A stretch of DNA of 64,000 bases from positions 2,418,001 through 2,482,000 of the forward strand of contig OX638371.1 in assembly GCA_951812925.1 (NCBI GenBank), in the 5' to 3' direction. Of the stretch, positions 22,120-32,825 are shown in pieces. Position numbers and translations under genes: made by a program. This stretch comes from Calliopum simillimum. Lineage: Eukaryota > Arthropoda > Insecta > Diptera > Lauxaniidae. The notes below the pieces were generated by a model. That model saw nothing but the letters and a program-made list of their open reading frames with translations. It had not been told where the DNA came from and ran no database searches. The stretch's first letter is position 1; each line of letters starts with the position of its first letter.

Positions 22120-23875
22120 TATTTTATTTATTTATTTATTTAAAATAAATTATATAATAATAAATTATAATATAATATAAAAAGAGCACTGGTGGCAAAG
22201 GTCCTCAACTCTCTAATCTATGAAATTAACAAAATAATTAAAAGAACAAGAGTTTTATAATACAAAAAGATAAATAAAATAAAATAAAATTAAAATAAAT
22301 TTAAATAAAATTTAGCACATTACATTTCTTTATGTAGTCAATAATCATATTAATATTTGATAATGAAAAATCTTTAAGAAGATCGGAAGGAATTAAGTTT
22401 CCCAAAATGTTAATTCGAAAATTAGTAAATAATGGACAGCTGTCAAGTAAATGTTTTGTTGATGTAGTATTATTGCAGTGGGGACATAAAAGGCGGTTTT
22501 CGCCTGTTAGTGATAGGAATGTGTCCAAGTCTAAGTCTTATGAAACATCTCAAAGCTGCACATGAAGCTTTAAGGTAGAAATAAGGCTTTAAACCTATGG
22601 GATTGATTGCTATGTACTTATGGTTTTGCACTTGCACTTGTTTGAAGATAAAACGATTAATGTATTGTTTTAATTTAGAAGGGAAAACAAAAGTAGGTAT
22701 TCTACGTGTTAGCTTAGCGATATTGTCTGCAACTTGGTTGCCGTGAATTCCTGTCTGTCCAGAGACCCACATGATTTTATCGATATTGTGGAAAGCAATA
22801 ACATTGTTTCTAATTGAGATTGAAAGATGATTATGTCTGCGTGAGGATAGAATAGAATTAATACAAGCTTGACTATCAGGGCAAATAACTGATTTTGATT
22901 TTGTAAAAAGAATATGAGTAAAAGCACAGTAAATAGCTGAAAGCTCAGCGGTAAAAATAGAGCAATACGGCTTAAGAATTTCATTTCTTATTAATCTTCC
23001 ATTTTCATCTACAACGGTAAAAGCAGAAAAATGTACGCTTTTTGAAACATCAGAATAAATAAATTTCCATCCATTAGATTTATGTTGGTTTCTTATATCT
23101 AAAAATAGTTGTCTGTTTGTTTTCGTGGAAGTAGAATTTTTACGCAATCTAGTAAGGTTAAGGATGAAATTGTTCTGATATATAGCCCAGACTGGAGATA
23201 ATTCTCGTGAAAGTTTCGTATTGGAACGAAGATCTAAAGATTTGGCGATTTGACTGCTTGCATAAATAGTGGAAAGTTTCTTTGGCGTTCTTTAGTGAGA
23301 AAGTGTTTTGGTAACATTACCTTGGAATAATTTATTTGTACTTAAAAAAAGTTTCGGTATTAGACGTACAGTCAAAAGTTCAACTCTTTCTTGGACGGAG
23401 TACATACCACCTTCAGTTAATATATTTTTTATAGGTGTTGTAGAAAAGGCATGAAGGCTACGGCGAATGGCTGCATCATAAGGTGGGGATAAAACCCGCA
23501 GGTGAGTTTTAGCGCAGTGTCCATATATTGGAAGAGCATATTCTGTTTTAGCCAGTATAATTGTTTTAGCAACGTTGATAAGTAAAGAAAGATGTACAAA
23601 ACTGTGTTTACTAAATAAATATTTAATGATATTTAGTCTGGAGTTCAAGCTATCACGGATGTAATAGCAATGCTTAGCAAATGTATATATACTATCGAAA
23701 ATTAGACAAAAAATTTTTAACGAGCTAAAATTTATGATATTGATATTGTTATAAGATATAGAAATCACCGACCAATAATGTTTACGACATATGGGTATGG
23801 AGTGGTTTACATTTGCTAAATGAAATGTTTGCACAAAAACAGATCCCCATTCTGTAAGTTTATAATTAATAATTG
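22120..23875 (-). pseudogene. I-like non-LTR retrotransposon, 5'-truncated (RT thumb, RNase H, zinc knuckle)
   Basis: A minus-strand open frame runs from about 23870 to 22470. First comes reverse-transcriptase C-terminal sequence, with TEYALPIYGHCAKTHLRVL and the 'ILTEGGMYSVQERVELLTVR' type of thumb segment. A complete RNase H domain follows: the first Asp in YSDVSKS, Glu in TAELSAIYCAF, Asp in ICPDSQACINSI and the last Asp in WVSGQTGIHGNQVADNIAK. A gag-type knuckle, CPHCNNTTSTKHLLDSC, closes the protein near 22470-22450. Only two lesions were seen: one TAA at about 23290 and a frameshift near 22515. The 3' end runs into a (TAAA)n-like tail at about 22120-22145. The RT catalytic YxDD block is missing, so the copy is truncated. 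RNase H plus a terminal knuckle fits the I clade or related groups. Confidence 0.8.
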
Positions 23876-25829
23876 AATATGAAGCCTCTTCTTATAAATT
23901 AAAAAACTAAGACTTTTAAAGCCAACACTACATCGGAGGCAAGTTATTGGCAATTGAAAAAAAAATCATAAAAACATTACAAGCCTAACACATAAATAAA
24001 TGTTGCTCATACTACATGTTGAATTTGAAAAATCTCGTTTTGTTCTTTTAACTTGGCTTATTTATAACCCGAACAAATGAAGAAGCGTTAAATGAACCGA
24101 ATATAATAAGCTTCACAAGGCCAATTAGAGATATAATAGAAAAAATTGTAATTTCCTTACATCAAGTTAAAAAATAATTAATTGTAAGAAAATCAGCTCA
24201 AGGAAAATTTCAAAAAACTTCAACTGAAAAAATAGTTTATTTATTTTGTTACCGAAATACCTTCAAGTGTAAAACAACTAATGTGGTACATTACTTTGAC
24301 GCACATTGTAATTTCGAAATCAATGACGAAAGCAACAATACCTATTAATAAAAAAACACACAAATTTTTGAAGAAATAAACCAACAAAGTTACATTATAA
24401 TGAAAATTGTGAAAAACAATTTTTTTTTTTTTACAACATCTGTGCAGGTACAAAAATTAATGACCAACGCCATTAGAGCTCAAAAACGAAGGTGTGATAA
24501 AAATGTGAGAGAAAAAAATGAACATAAAACAAATCAAATTATTAAAATTAAATACTAATGGAAATTTTAATTGAAATGAATTCAACAAGTTGGTATATAA
24601 AGAGCAAAAAATATGCGCAATCAGCCATAACAACAAGCACAGCTACAAAAAGATGTTGAAGACAACAGTAGTGGCGCTATAAATTGATATCAATGCAGTT
24701 GAAGTTGATGTATGGCAAGTGTAAAGTTTATAACAAAATTGTATTAGAAAAATAGTCTGGAAAATTATCTATGATATATTAATATGGAATTAAGTACTTA
24801 AACTATATGCCCATATTTATTAATCTGCTTTAGCGTTACGGTTATATTCTTCTATTAATGTTCTGTCAGCGCTCTGTTAACGCTCTGTTAAAGCATATGG
24901 TTTATGCCTCTGCTGAGAGTGCAAAGAAATTTCTTAATTTTTGTTTAATCGCATAATCTGAAGGTAGCATTTTACGACGCAAATATTTTCATCTTTATTC
25001 TTTTCGTGGCAAATATTTTCATCTTTATTCTTTTCGTGACAAATATTAATATAAGACCCATAATTTTAAAGCAAATTGCGTTGTGCATTTTTAGCTTAAT
25101 CCGTCACTTTTTTCTTTAAAATAAATGTTTATTTGGTCTTTGGTGTTTTTATTTTTTTATTAAATTTTTTTTTTTCTTAATTTTATTTGATTTTTTAATT
25201 TTTGTTTTTGTTTGGATTTCGCCAAATGCATGCTATGGCTATTAATTAAACTCAAAGACAGTTGACGTGAATCATTAGTTAACACTTTTTGTGCTTAAAT
25301 TGAATTAAGTTGTTAAAAATATTTCGTCATAGAAATGCCGTTTAAAAGAATTAAATATTTGTAAAGAAAAACTTTTAAGCAAATATGTAAAATATCACAC
25401 TTATTCCATATATAGTTTACCAATCAATTAAAACTACACTTAAAATTTTTTGTATATCACTATCTCTTTAAAAAATGTTCTCTGATATGCATAGTTTCTT
25501 TCAATATCCAATGCACGCAAAACAGATTTCATGTACTTATGTCTTTTATCACTAACGTACAAAGTGTTTAGCTAGTGCCTTCAATTCACTTAAAATTTTC
25601 CACTGATTCACGCATTTTTTTTTCAGTTCTTTGCCAGTGATCGGTTGCACATTATTCTTAGATGCACAAGTTTCCTGGAACCTTGAGAGTTCTACTTCAG
25701 TGCTCGACAGACGACTTCCGTTGGTGGTTTGAGGAGTGTGCGTTCATTTTCGATGTCTGACTTGTACGGAATATGAATTTTTTCGGCATTTGATCGGCAT
25801 TGGAGATGGTCTCTGCGTCTTGTTCTTGC
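23876..25829. other. AT-rich non-coding stretch
   Basis: No supported exon was found. A 30-bp unit (CAAATATTTTCATCTTTATT...) is duplicated in tandem at 24980-25039. A T-run followed by 'ctgtgcag' at 24447 looks like a splice acceptor but leads only to a 37-codon frame. Confidence 0.4.
24980..25039 (+). repeat. 30-bp tandem duplication (two units)
   Basis: The unit starting CAAATATTTTCATC is repeated back to back with one mismatch (GTGG versus GTGA at the unit end). Confidence 0.8.
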
Positions 25830-26125
25830 ACATTGAGTCTTGGTCTCCATTCTGATATTGAGTTTTGGTCTTGGTCTCGATCTTGCTCATTAATTCTTGG
25901 TCTTAAAAAATTTTCAGAAATATTGAGTATTCAAAGCCATATTTTTCCAAAGCGTTTGGGTTTTTAAGATGCCAAAATACAAATTGAGAGATGATTTTAT
26001 CTTCAAAATGGGAGTGAAACAACTTTTAACTATAAATTACCAAGACTGAAAACCAGTACTGGTCTTGACGATTATCGCGAGCAAGACCAAGACCATAGCA
26101 GTCTTGGTGGTCTTGCTTGTTCCGT
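25830..26125. repeat. GGTCTTG-rich block with inverted copies
   Basis: Left part: TTGAGTCTTGGTCTCC, TTGAGTTTTGGTCTTGG and similar words recur about every 30 bp. Right part (26040-26120): the complement GAGCAAGACCAAGACC appears, then TCTTGGTGGTCTTGC. The block could be a decayed inverted-repeat element or a simple-sequence expansion. Confidence 0.4.
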
Positions 26126-26449
26126 TGTTTCTTCATAACAGAATCTACAGAATTCATCTTGAACTAAGCCTATGTTAGAGAGAAGTTTCTTAACTGAGCA
26201 TTTATTCATCATACTTACAGCATAAGTAATTGCTTTGTTCTTTGTTTAGAAACTCTTGACTTGAATGATTTTGCTCAGGGAGTCGTTCCAGCCTTCTTGA
26301 ACTTTTCTCTCCTTCAATTGTTTAGATGAAGTTTTATGAAATTATGCACAGGTACACAAAGAAGGCGAAACTTACTTCAGGATGTAGCTGAGGTAAGGGA
26401 AAGAAAAGTCTAAAGAAAAGGCGTATGTATGGTAAGCGACAAAGCTTGA
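26126..26449. other. Non-coding stretch
   Basis: Two donor-like words (GTACACA and GAG|GTAAGG) occur near 26350 and 26391, without a supportable exon. Confidence 0.35.
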
Positions 26450-26667
26450 ATAGTACAACAAAAATGTAAAAATATAGAAAAAATAATTGCTGGAAACTGG
26501 AAACCGCTTCAAGCTGAGATTTTGCACAAATTGACGTTGCGTGACCTCTTAATGAAGTTAAAAAAAAGTTTTTAAAAATCTCAGCTAACTTTTTTGACTT
26601 CCTCTTTCAGATTTTTGGTTTAAACCAAGGAATTTAAAAAAAAAATTTTTTTGGTTGAATCAGTCTA
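26450..26667 (-). repeat. TAGACTG-family MITE fragment
   Basis: It ends TTGAATCAGTCTA at 26655-26667, the same terminus as 8500-9006. The preceding 150 bp aligns with 880-1030. The other end is lost. Confidence 0.5.
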
Positions 26668-27220
26668 GAAGAGTCTTCGAAAAATACATTTTTCAGAGGT
26701 TGCGCTATCTGTGGTAATTAGCACGATAAGGGTTTTGTCCAATCATTTCAAAATTTTGAATATTTTTGAATTTTTAATTGTGTGTTGTACTAATGGGAAG
26801 ATTCTAACTGTTTCACTTTTATGTATTTTCTCTAGAGACTTAAAAAATATCACTAACCAAAAACAAACAGCTGAATTTGGTATTGTGTTATCATATTTTT
26901 ATCATAATTTTTCAAGGTATTTTTATTGGGCAACTTTTTTATGAAAAAAAAACCAAATTCTTAAAAAAAATATAATAAATAAATAAAAGTTTTTGTGAAT
27001 TTAAGAATTAAAACTAAAAAAAAAAAAATAGAAAACAAAACAAAATAATAATATAACAATTATGTGATATATAGAGCGAGCGCATATACACTCTAAAAAA
27101 AAAAAAATTGTTTACTACAAGTGATACAGATGAAACTACTTTAACTCTTGCCGCAAATAATAATAATCTTTTGAATCTTTGAATCTTTAAGTGTTTGACA
27201 TTAAAAAAAAAAGTTAGAAT

Positions 27221-27291
27221 AACCGCACCAGGGTTCGATCCTAGGACCGTCCGACTGATGGACTGAAACTTATCCTTTACACCACTGACGT
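27221..27291 (-). repeat. tRNA-like sequence, probable SINE remnant
   Basis: On the minus strand a D-arm-like GTCAGTGGTGTAAAGGATAA is followed, after about 25 bp, by CCTAGGATCGAACCCTGG, a T-arm-like inverted stem with a 7-base loop. An anticodon stem is not obvious and the acceptor stem does not pair, so it is a tRNA-derived repeat rather than a gene. A confident orientation would need folding. Confidence 0.35.
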
Positions 27292-27599
27292 ATGTTATAA
27301 ACTGGTATTTTTCCTGGTGTTTGCTGCAAATACAAATCACTTGGGATAAAAGATAAATATTTGTTTGAAATAATTTTTTAAATTGAAATTGTTTAAAATA
27401 TTCGGTAATTTGTCGCCAATACTATCCAAACAATCTTTTTTCTGAGTGTATACAGGAAAACACAATAAAGAAAAGAATAACGCGCTTATCAGAAAACAAA
27501 TAAAAATAACTGAAAACACGCTGCAACAATACCAAGCGAATACAATAACAAACAAAAATGACATGAAAAATAATACGTTTTCGTATTACTAGTTGGCAT

Positions 27600-27730
27600 T
27601 AGAAAAATACAACAACAACAGTAGCAACAAAAACAACAAGAGCAACAACAATTAAAAACAACAATTAACCAAAAAAAATCGATGTCACCAAAACAAAAAC
27701 TCGATAGAAAAAAAAAAAAAAAAAAAACAG
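27600..27730 (+). repeat. CAA/AAC low-complexity tract and poly-A run
   Basis: Runs of CAACAACAA, GCAACAAAAACAACAAG and a poly-A run of about 19 near 27709-27727. Overlapping ORFs on both strands are products of this composition. Confidence 0.7.
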
Positions 27731-28369
27731 GAAAAATATTGCTGAAAATGAAGCGCAGTAAAGGCAACAATTCCATTGTAGGGAAAAAACGCCAAAGAAA
27801 ATTTTCGCGTACCAGAAGGGTCTTATTGAGCTGTAGCATAGCAACACCAAAACACAATGCTAGTAATAACGTATATGGGTCATTCGCCTCTAGGCAACAT
27901 ATTATTTTGCAATTGCTATTTACACTTTTTTCTAGAAATATGCATAAAGGAAAAATACAACAAAAAAATGCAATATTGAAAACGAAATTATTTATTCACT
28001 TAAGTATAGTACTATAAGATAAAATATCTTTTAAAAAACACTAAAACTAAACCTAATGAATTAAAGTGTTGAACAAAACATTACAATTAACATTACGCAC
28101 CTTGAACTGTGAATGCACCACAAAGAAATGCAGCATAAAAGTTGTATTAATTTTTTTTTTCTATTTTGTCTAGAACATTTTTTTTTTTTTTTTTTAAAAT
28201 TCCACTTTAAACTTCTTGTAACGAAAACTAAACAAAATGCACAAATTTTTGTGTAATTAAATAATTTTTTATAAATTTTTGATCAAGCCGCACGCAAAAT
28301 ACGTATTTTCATATTTCCAAACAACGCACGACAACAATAAATTGCTAAAAAATTTACTACGACTTCGGC

Positions 28370-28760
28370 CAAATAAACGTTTGAACAGACGCGAGTGTCA
28401 ACTAGAACTGAATTAAAGTCCGCGCCGAATTATTAAATCAGCGTCAGCTTGACGTCGTAGTGTGGTATGAAGCTGAGCAGCTGAGCAGCAAACAATAGCA
28501 TTAAAAGAAAATAATAAAAAAGCGCTGTAACGTAAGAACTCTGCAACGAAGCTCAACGTATAAACAAATGAAGGAACACCATCGTCGTTGTCGTCGTCGC
28601 AGTCGCAATCGCCGTCGACTCAAGTGAATGGCGCAGCAGCGAATATATTATCAATCTTTTTGTTGTGAAGCTCCAAAGAGCTCCAAAACAACTTCGCAAC
28701 TTGTGTTGGGAGAATATGAGATATGAGTGTACAGAGAGTGAGAGTGAGAGAGCGGAAAAA
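28370..28760. promoter_or_regulatory. CpG- and G+C-richer promoter-like or leader-like segment
   Basis: It contrasts sharply with its AT-rich flanks. Words include ACAGACGCGAGTGTCAAC, CCGCGCCGAAT, GCGTCAGCTTGACGTCG, a GTCGTTGTCGTCGTCGCAG run, and a GA-repeat at 28731-28757 of the type bound by GAGA factor. Initiator-like TCAG words occur on both strands (for example near 28440 and 28410). This is what a fly promoter plus untranslated exon looks like, but no TATA spacing or donor fixes the strand or start. Confidence 0.35.
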
Positions 28761-29336
28761 AGTCGAAAGAGTTAAATTGGGGAATGGCATGCAATGGCCA
28801 GCTGTATTTTGAAATTAAGTGATAACGTAAATTAAATGAATTGTTTCAAAGCGATGCCGGGTTTTTAGCTAAAAAATAAACAGGGAAAAAATGAAAAATA
28901 TCCCACGAAGTAGAAGTCAAATATTTCATCACATTGCGTACTTCATTTGAATTGTATTTAGAAGATTTTATTAGGCATTGCTTTTGTTTTTGAGTTATCA
29001 AAATTAAAATCAAGCCTTGAAATAATCTTTTTCAAGACTTTTTTAAATTTAAGTCAGACTTAAAAATTTAATAAAACTTTAAACTTTTTGAAATAAAAGT
29101 AAAAGTTTTTTTTTTTAACTTTCGAATAGTTTTTCATAAAAACTTGTCACACAAAAATACCCAGTGACAAAAGTATAAGGAATAACATCTATAGAGCTGC
29201 AAGATAAAATGCGAACGTTTTGGTCCCATTGTTTGAAAAATATTTTATTGCACCAATCAATGAGAAAAAGTCGAAAATATATTTTGGACAAGACCAGAAG
29301 TGTTCCCGATCCCTCCAAGTGACCTTATTGGGCACA
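28761..29336. other. AT-rich non-coding stretch
   Basis: Only chance ORFs and a poly-T run near 29107 were seen. Confidence 0.4.
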
Positions 29337-29632
29337 TTTTTTTAAGGATTTAAAAAGACAAAAAGCTATCGAAGTTATCAAGCTGGAAAAACTTTTATAA
29401 AAAGCATTTTGGTAAAGCTTTTATGTTTAAAACTTTTATATAGGGGGTTATTATCATGAATCAAGATTCCTGGGGAATTTTCTTGAACTGTATTAGAGAA
29501 TGCACGGCAGTCTGAGGAAATTTCCCGGGAATATTTATTGACAATAACACCCATAGAAAAGTTTTTTATAAAAGTTTTAACAATTTGATTACTTCGATAG
29601 CTTTTTGTCTTTTTAAATCTTTTATCTCTTCT
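29337..29632. mobile_element. Small foldback element with two nested inverted pairs
   Basis: The outer arms are 29343-29425 and about 29545-29625. Both carry GATTTAAAAAGACAAAAAGC, then TATCGAAGT and AAAACTTTTATAAAAA in inverted orientation. An inner pair (GGGTTATTATCATGAATCAA, and its looser mirror near 29521-29552 with TTCCCGGGAAT) continues the stem toward the centre. It is non-coding. Confidence 0.7.
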
Positions 29633-30064
29633 TGGAGCATACGTTTTTCTTTCCCGATTTAAGTTTTTTTATTCCATCGATCGTTTCCACTTTTTTCCCG
29701 GCAAACGCGACTCTTATATACCAACCAGTACTTGACGGTAGATGTCTGTTAGTAGTTTAAACAGTATAGGGCTATCAATTTCTAGTTAGTCAGTCCACTT
29801 GAACTGTAGGCGGATACATTTTTTTTGGCAACTGATTAGAATTTCAGGTTAAAGATGACCTTGTATTGCCAAGTTTTCAGAATTTCACGAAAAATTCGAA
29901 CTCGAAAGGTATTTAAGTAGTCAGTACACTTTTTTTGGGATCCAATTGCGTTATTTCACATTCATAAATATTTTCATCTGTGTTTTAGTAGGAGTTGATA
30001 AAAGCGTTATGACTTTGAGATTTTCCATACCGTAAGCCACCTAATTAAACGTCTCACCACGCCT
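29633..30064. other. Non-coding stretch
   Basis: Nothing supportable was seen. Confidence 0.35.
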
Positions 30065-30914
30065 CCTCCTTGAACGCCAGAATACGTTGCAATCGCAAAA
30101 GAGATTATAGTGCCTTATAGTCCATTCATTTCTAGGCAGATATGTCAAATTTCAGCGTCATACAGCCATTTGCTTTGTTTTGACAGCCGGTTTCCGGAAT
30201 GTCTGCAAAATACTCCTCCCCGGCGTCGATGATCTTCTCGCGCTAGCTGAATTTTTTATTAATGAGCTATTTTTTGAGATTTGGGAACAGATAATAGTCC
30301 CAGGATGCTTAATCGGGCAAAGAAGGTGGATGGGGAAGCAACTCGACCCTAAATCGTTGACTTTAGCCATGTGCCGGCGCATTGTCTTGCAAAAACAAGA
30401 TTTTTTTTGTACGCTCTAGGTGAGGCTGTTTCGCTATGATTTCGGCCTTCAATCGCTCCAATAATGCACAATAATACTCGTTGTTGATGGTTTTTCTTTT
30501 TTCAAAGTAGTCCATGAAGAGTATGCCATGACAGTTCCAGAAAACCGACGCCATGACCTGCTTCTGCGGACCATGGGCCTGCCGCTGCGGACTTCATTGG
30601 CAGCGGAGTTTCGGCCACCACAAAACTCTTGAAACCAAAATTTCACGGTGTAATCTGAAGCCCCATAATATTAACCCAACTTTTCTTTTGTTTTCTTTGC
30701 CGTTTTGACTCTCAGAAAATAATGTTTTATGAGAGAACGAAAATCTTTTTTTCCATACTCAACATGTTGCCAAGCACAACAACAAAAATTGGCTGTCAAA
30801 ACAAAACAAATGGCTGTATCGCGCTGAAATTTGAAATGTCTGCCTAAATTTGAATGGACTATAAGGTACCATAAGCTTTTTTGCGATCGCAGTGTATTCT
30901 GGCGGTCAAGGAGG
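30065..30914 (-). mobile_element. Internally deleted mariner element with ~125-bp terminal inverted repeats
   Basis: The arms 30065-30190 and about 30790-30914 are inverted copies of about 125 bp: CCTCCTTGA(A/C)CGCCAG at the tip, CCTTATAGTCCATTCA in the middle and GTTTTGTTTTGACAGCC at the inner end. Between them a mariner transposase reads on the minus strand. An N-terminal helix-turn-helix part (VKFWFQEF then VRSGRP, about 30640-30580) is joined directly, near 30570-30580, to the catalytic C-terminal part (QVMASVFWNCHGILFMDYFE onward). LFLQDNAPAHG lies at about 30369-30400 and LLPHPP...DYYLFPNLKK at 30280-30340. The whole region with the first catalytic Asp is missing. Three in-frame stops fall after DNAPAHG. 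The second and third Asp positions remain recognisable. The copy cannot encode an active enzyme. Confidence 0.85.
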
Positions 30915-31759
30915 TTACTTTTCACCCCACCTAGTATCTTGAAGTTTCAAACGTGAGTCAGTTTTTTGATATGCTTTCTTCTTCCTAGTTTTGGTTGTGA
31001 ATCGGATGAAATATTTGCCTCGAGTCTTTTTTTTTTTTTGCTTAAAGCAACTCACAATATGATTTATGTTAAGATACCTAAAAAAAGTGTAATTTCTCAC
31101 TATCTGGCATCATAGTTGTGAGTGTAAAGAAGAGCGTGAAAAATGAGATATTGAATTATTTTGTTTAAAATGTGCGCACTCATTTTCGTACGTATCAGCT
31201 GTTTGTATTTATTTGCAAATTTTGTTTTGTTTAAGTAAAAGCAGCTGATATTTTGGTTTTAAATTTAGAAAAATGAGGTGTTTTATGAGAAAACTCTTCA
31301 AAGCAAATTGAATGGTGGCATTTAATAAGAAATTTCGAGATAGAATAATTTTTTTTTTAACAAAATGTACTTAGGTTTTATAATTTATTTTTGAAAGTAT
31401 TGCCTTATTTATTATTTTGCTACTAGCAATCATGGATCAGATCAAAAATGTTTGATCGTTTTGAATCAAAGCTAAACGCATTTTATTACCGATTTATTAG
31501 TTACTAAATGCTTAAAAATCATACTAATCCTTTTAAGCCACAAGATAAAGTTTCGGAAAAGAAAAAAAAAAGATAAGACATACTTTCTAGAAATCGCCCA
31601 ACAAAAAGTCTTCACATTTCAGTAGGGGCTGTGTAAAAACTTCGTGATGATAAAATTGTCAAAATTTGTGCCGTAGAAGGCTTGGTAGACCACGAGTTAT
31701 CTAGAAAATGTCGTTGAATAAGGAAATCCAATTTTGACCTTCAAGAGTTAGATGACTAC
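30915..31759. other. Non-coding stretch
   Basis: No supported feature was found. A poly-T run lies near 31027. Confidence 0.4.
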
Positions 31760-32825
31760 TAGACCGGGGCGATTTTGTATGAAGCAAAATAAAATAAGCC
31801 CGAAACCGACTCGAAAGCTAGAGGTACGTGTACTCTTAAAAACAATAATTGCATTATGTTTTTTTCATTCCAAGAAAAACCAATGGAGCACTTTTGATTC
31901 TACTGAAGTCCCATTTTGGTTAAAAATACAGGCTTTTTGGTCATAACTTTTTTTTCATTACAAAATGGATACCCAAGTTAAGACTTATATTCTTAAAAAA
32001 ATGTTGGTGCTTAAAAATTATAAATATTTTTTTGGGGATATAGATAACATTCGCATCCCAAAATCGATTCTTTTTACATTTTTTGATAACGCGGTCAAAA
32101 AAACGATTTTTCACTCAGAAGTAAGGCATGTAATTCTCCAAAGAATACGTGTGAATTTTTTAGAAGTTTTGGAAATTGTTTTTTATTTTTTCAAAAAATT
32201 TATCAAATTGAATTTTCAGCTGTTAAGCTCACGTTTGTCGACAAAATGCGAGGTTTACTTAAAAACAAGTCGCCTATGAAAAATGTAATATATCGTAAAA
32301 TGTTTAAAAATCCTTCAAAGAATTGGTGTAAATTTTTTCAGAATTTTTGGAATTTGTTTTATTTTTTTGACAAAGTTTTGAAAATTTATAAAATATCTCA
32401 AAAAATTCTGAAAAAATTCATACGTATTTAATGGACAATTCTAAGCACTTTTTGTTGTATACACTTTTTTTGTTAGATGCCTTGCTTCTGAGTAAAGAAT
32501 CGTTTTTCCGACCTCGTTATTGAAAAACGTAAAAAAATCGATTTTTAGAACCGAATTTTATCTAACCCCAAAAAATGAAAAACTAAATGCCAAAATTTTT
32601 GTACAAAATAATCTAAGGTACTCAAAGTATCCATTTTTTAATGAAAAAAATAGTTATGACACGCACATATTTTTTTAGCCAAAACAGGACTTCAATAGAA
32701 TCAAAAGTGCTCCATTGGTTTTTCTCAGAATGAAAAAAAAAAAAAAATTATGCAGATATCGTTTTCAAGAGTCCCTCTTTTTTTTCAGTCGGTTTCGGGA
32801 TGAATCCAAGTTTTGACCCGGTCTA
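31760..32825. mobile_element. 1.07-kb palindromic element, TAGACCGGG ends
   Basis: The left end is TAGACCGGGG and the right end is CCCGGTCTA. The arms mirror one another over most of their length: AACCAATGGAGCACTTTTGA with its complement, ATTCTACTGAAGTCC with its complement, GATTCTTTACTC-type and GAATTTTT/AAAAATTC blocks. The axis is near 32292. TA stands at both borders. Plus-strand ORFs inside (31752-31946, 31965-32279, 32246-32431) are consequences of the repeat and lack domains. Ends match those at 39644-40209 (TAGACCAGG), suggesting one family. Confidence 0.8.

Noticed and set aside
22709..22984. 91-codon minus-strand ORF
   Set aside because: It is a frame shadow of the RNase H region of the non-LTR element at 22120-23875.
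24448..24558. Acceptor-like T-run plus ctgtgcag leading to a 37-codon basic frame (VQKLMTNAIRAQKRRC...)
   Set aside because: One splice-like signal and a short frame are expected by chance in sequence with many poly-T runs. No donor, domain or second exon supports it.
27489..28017. Two 111-122 codon ORFs on opposite strands with Phe/Cys or Lys runs
   Set aside because: They are driven by CAA/poly-A simple sequence, with no domain or splice signals.
31965..32279. 104-codon plus-strand ORF
   Set aside because: It lies within the left arm of the 31760-32825 palindrome, with no recognisable protein motif.
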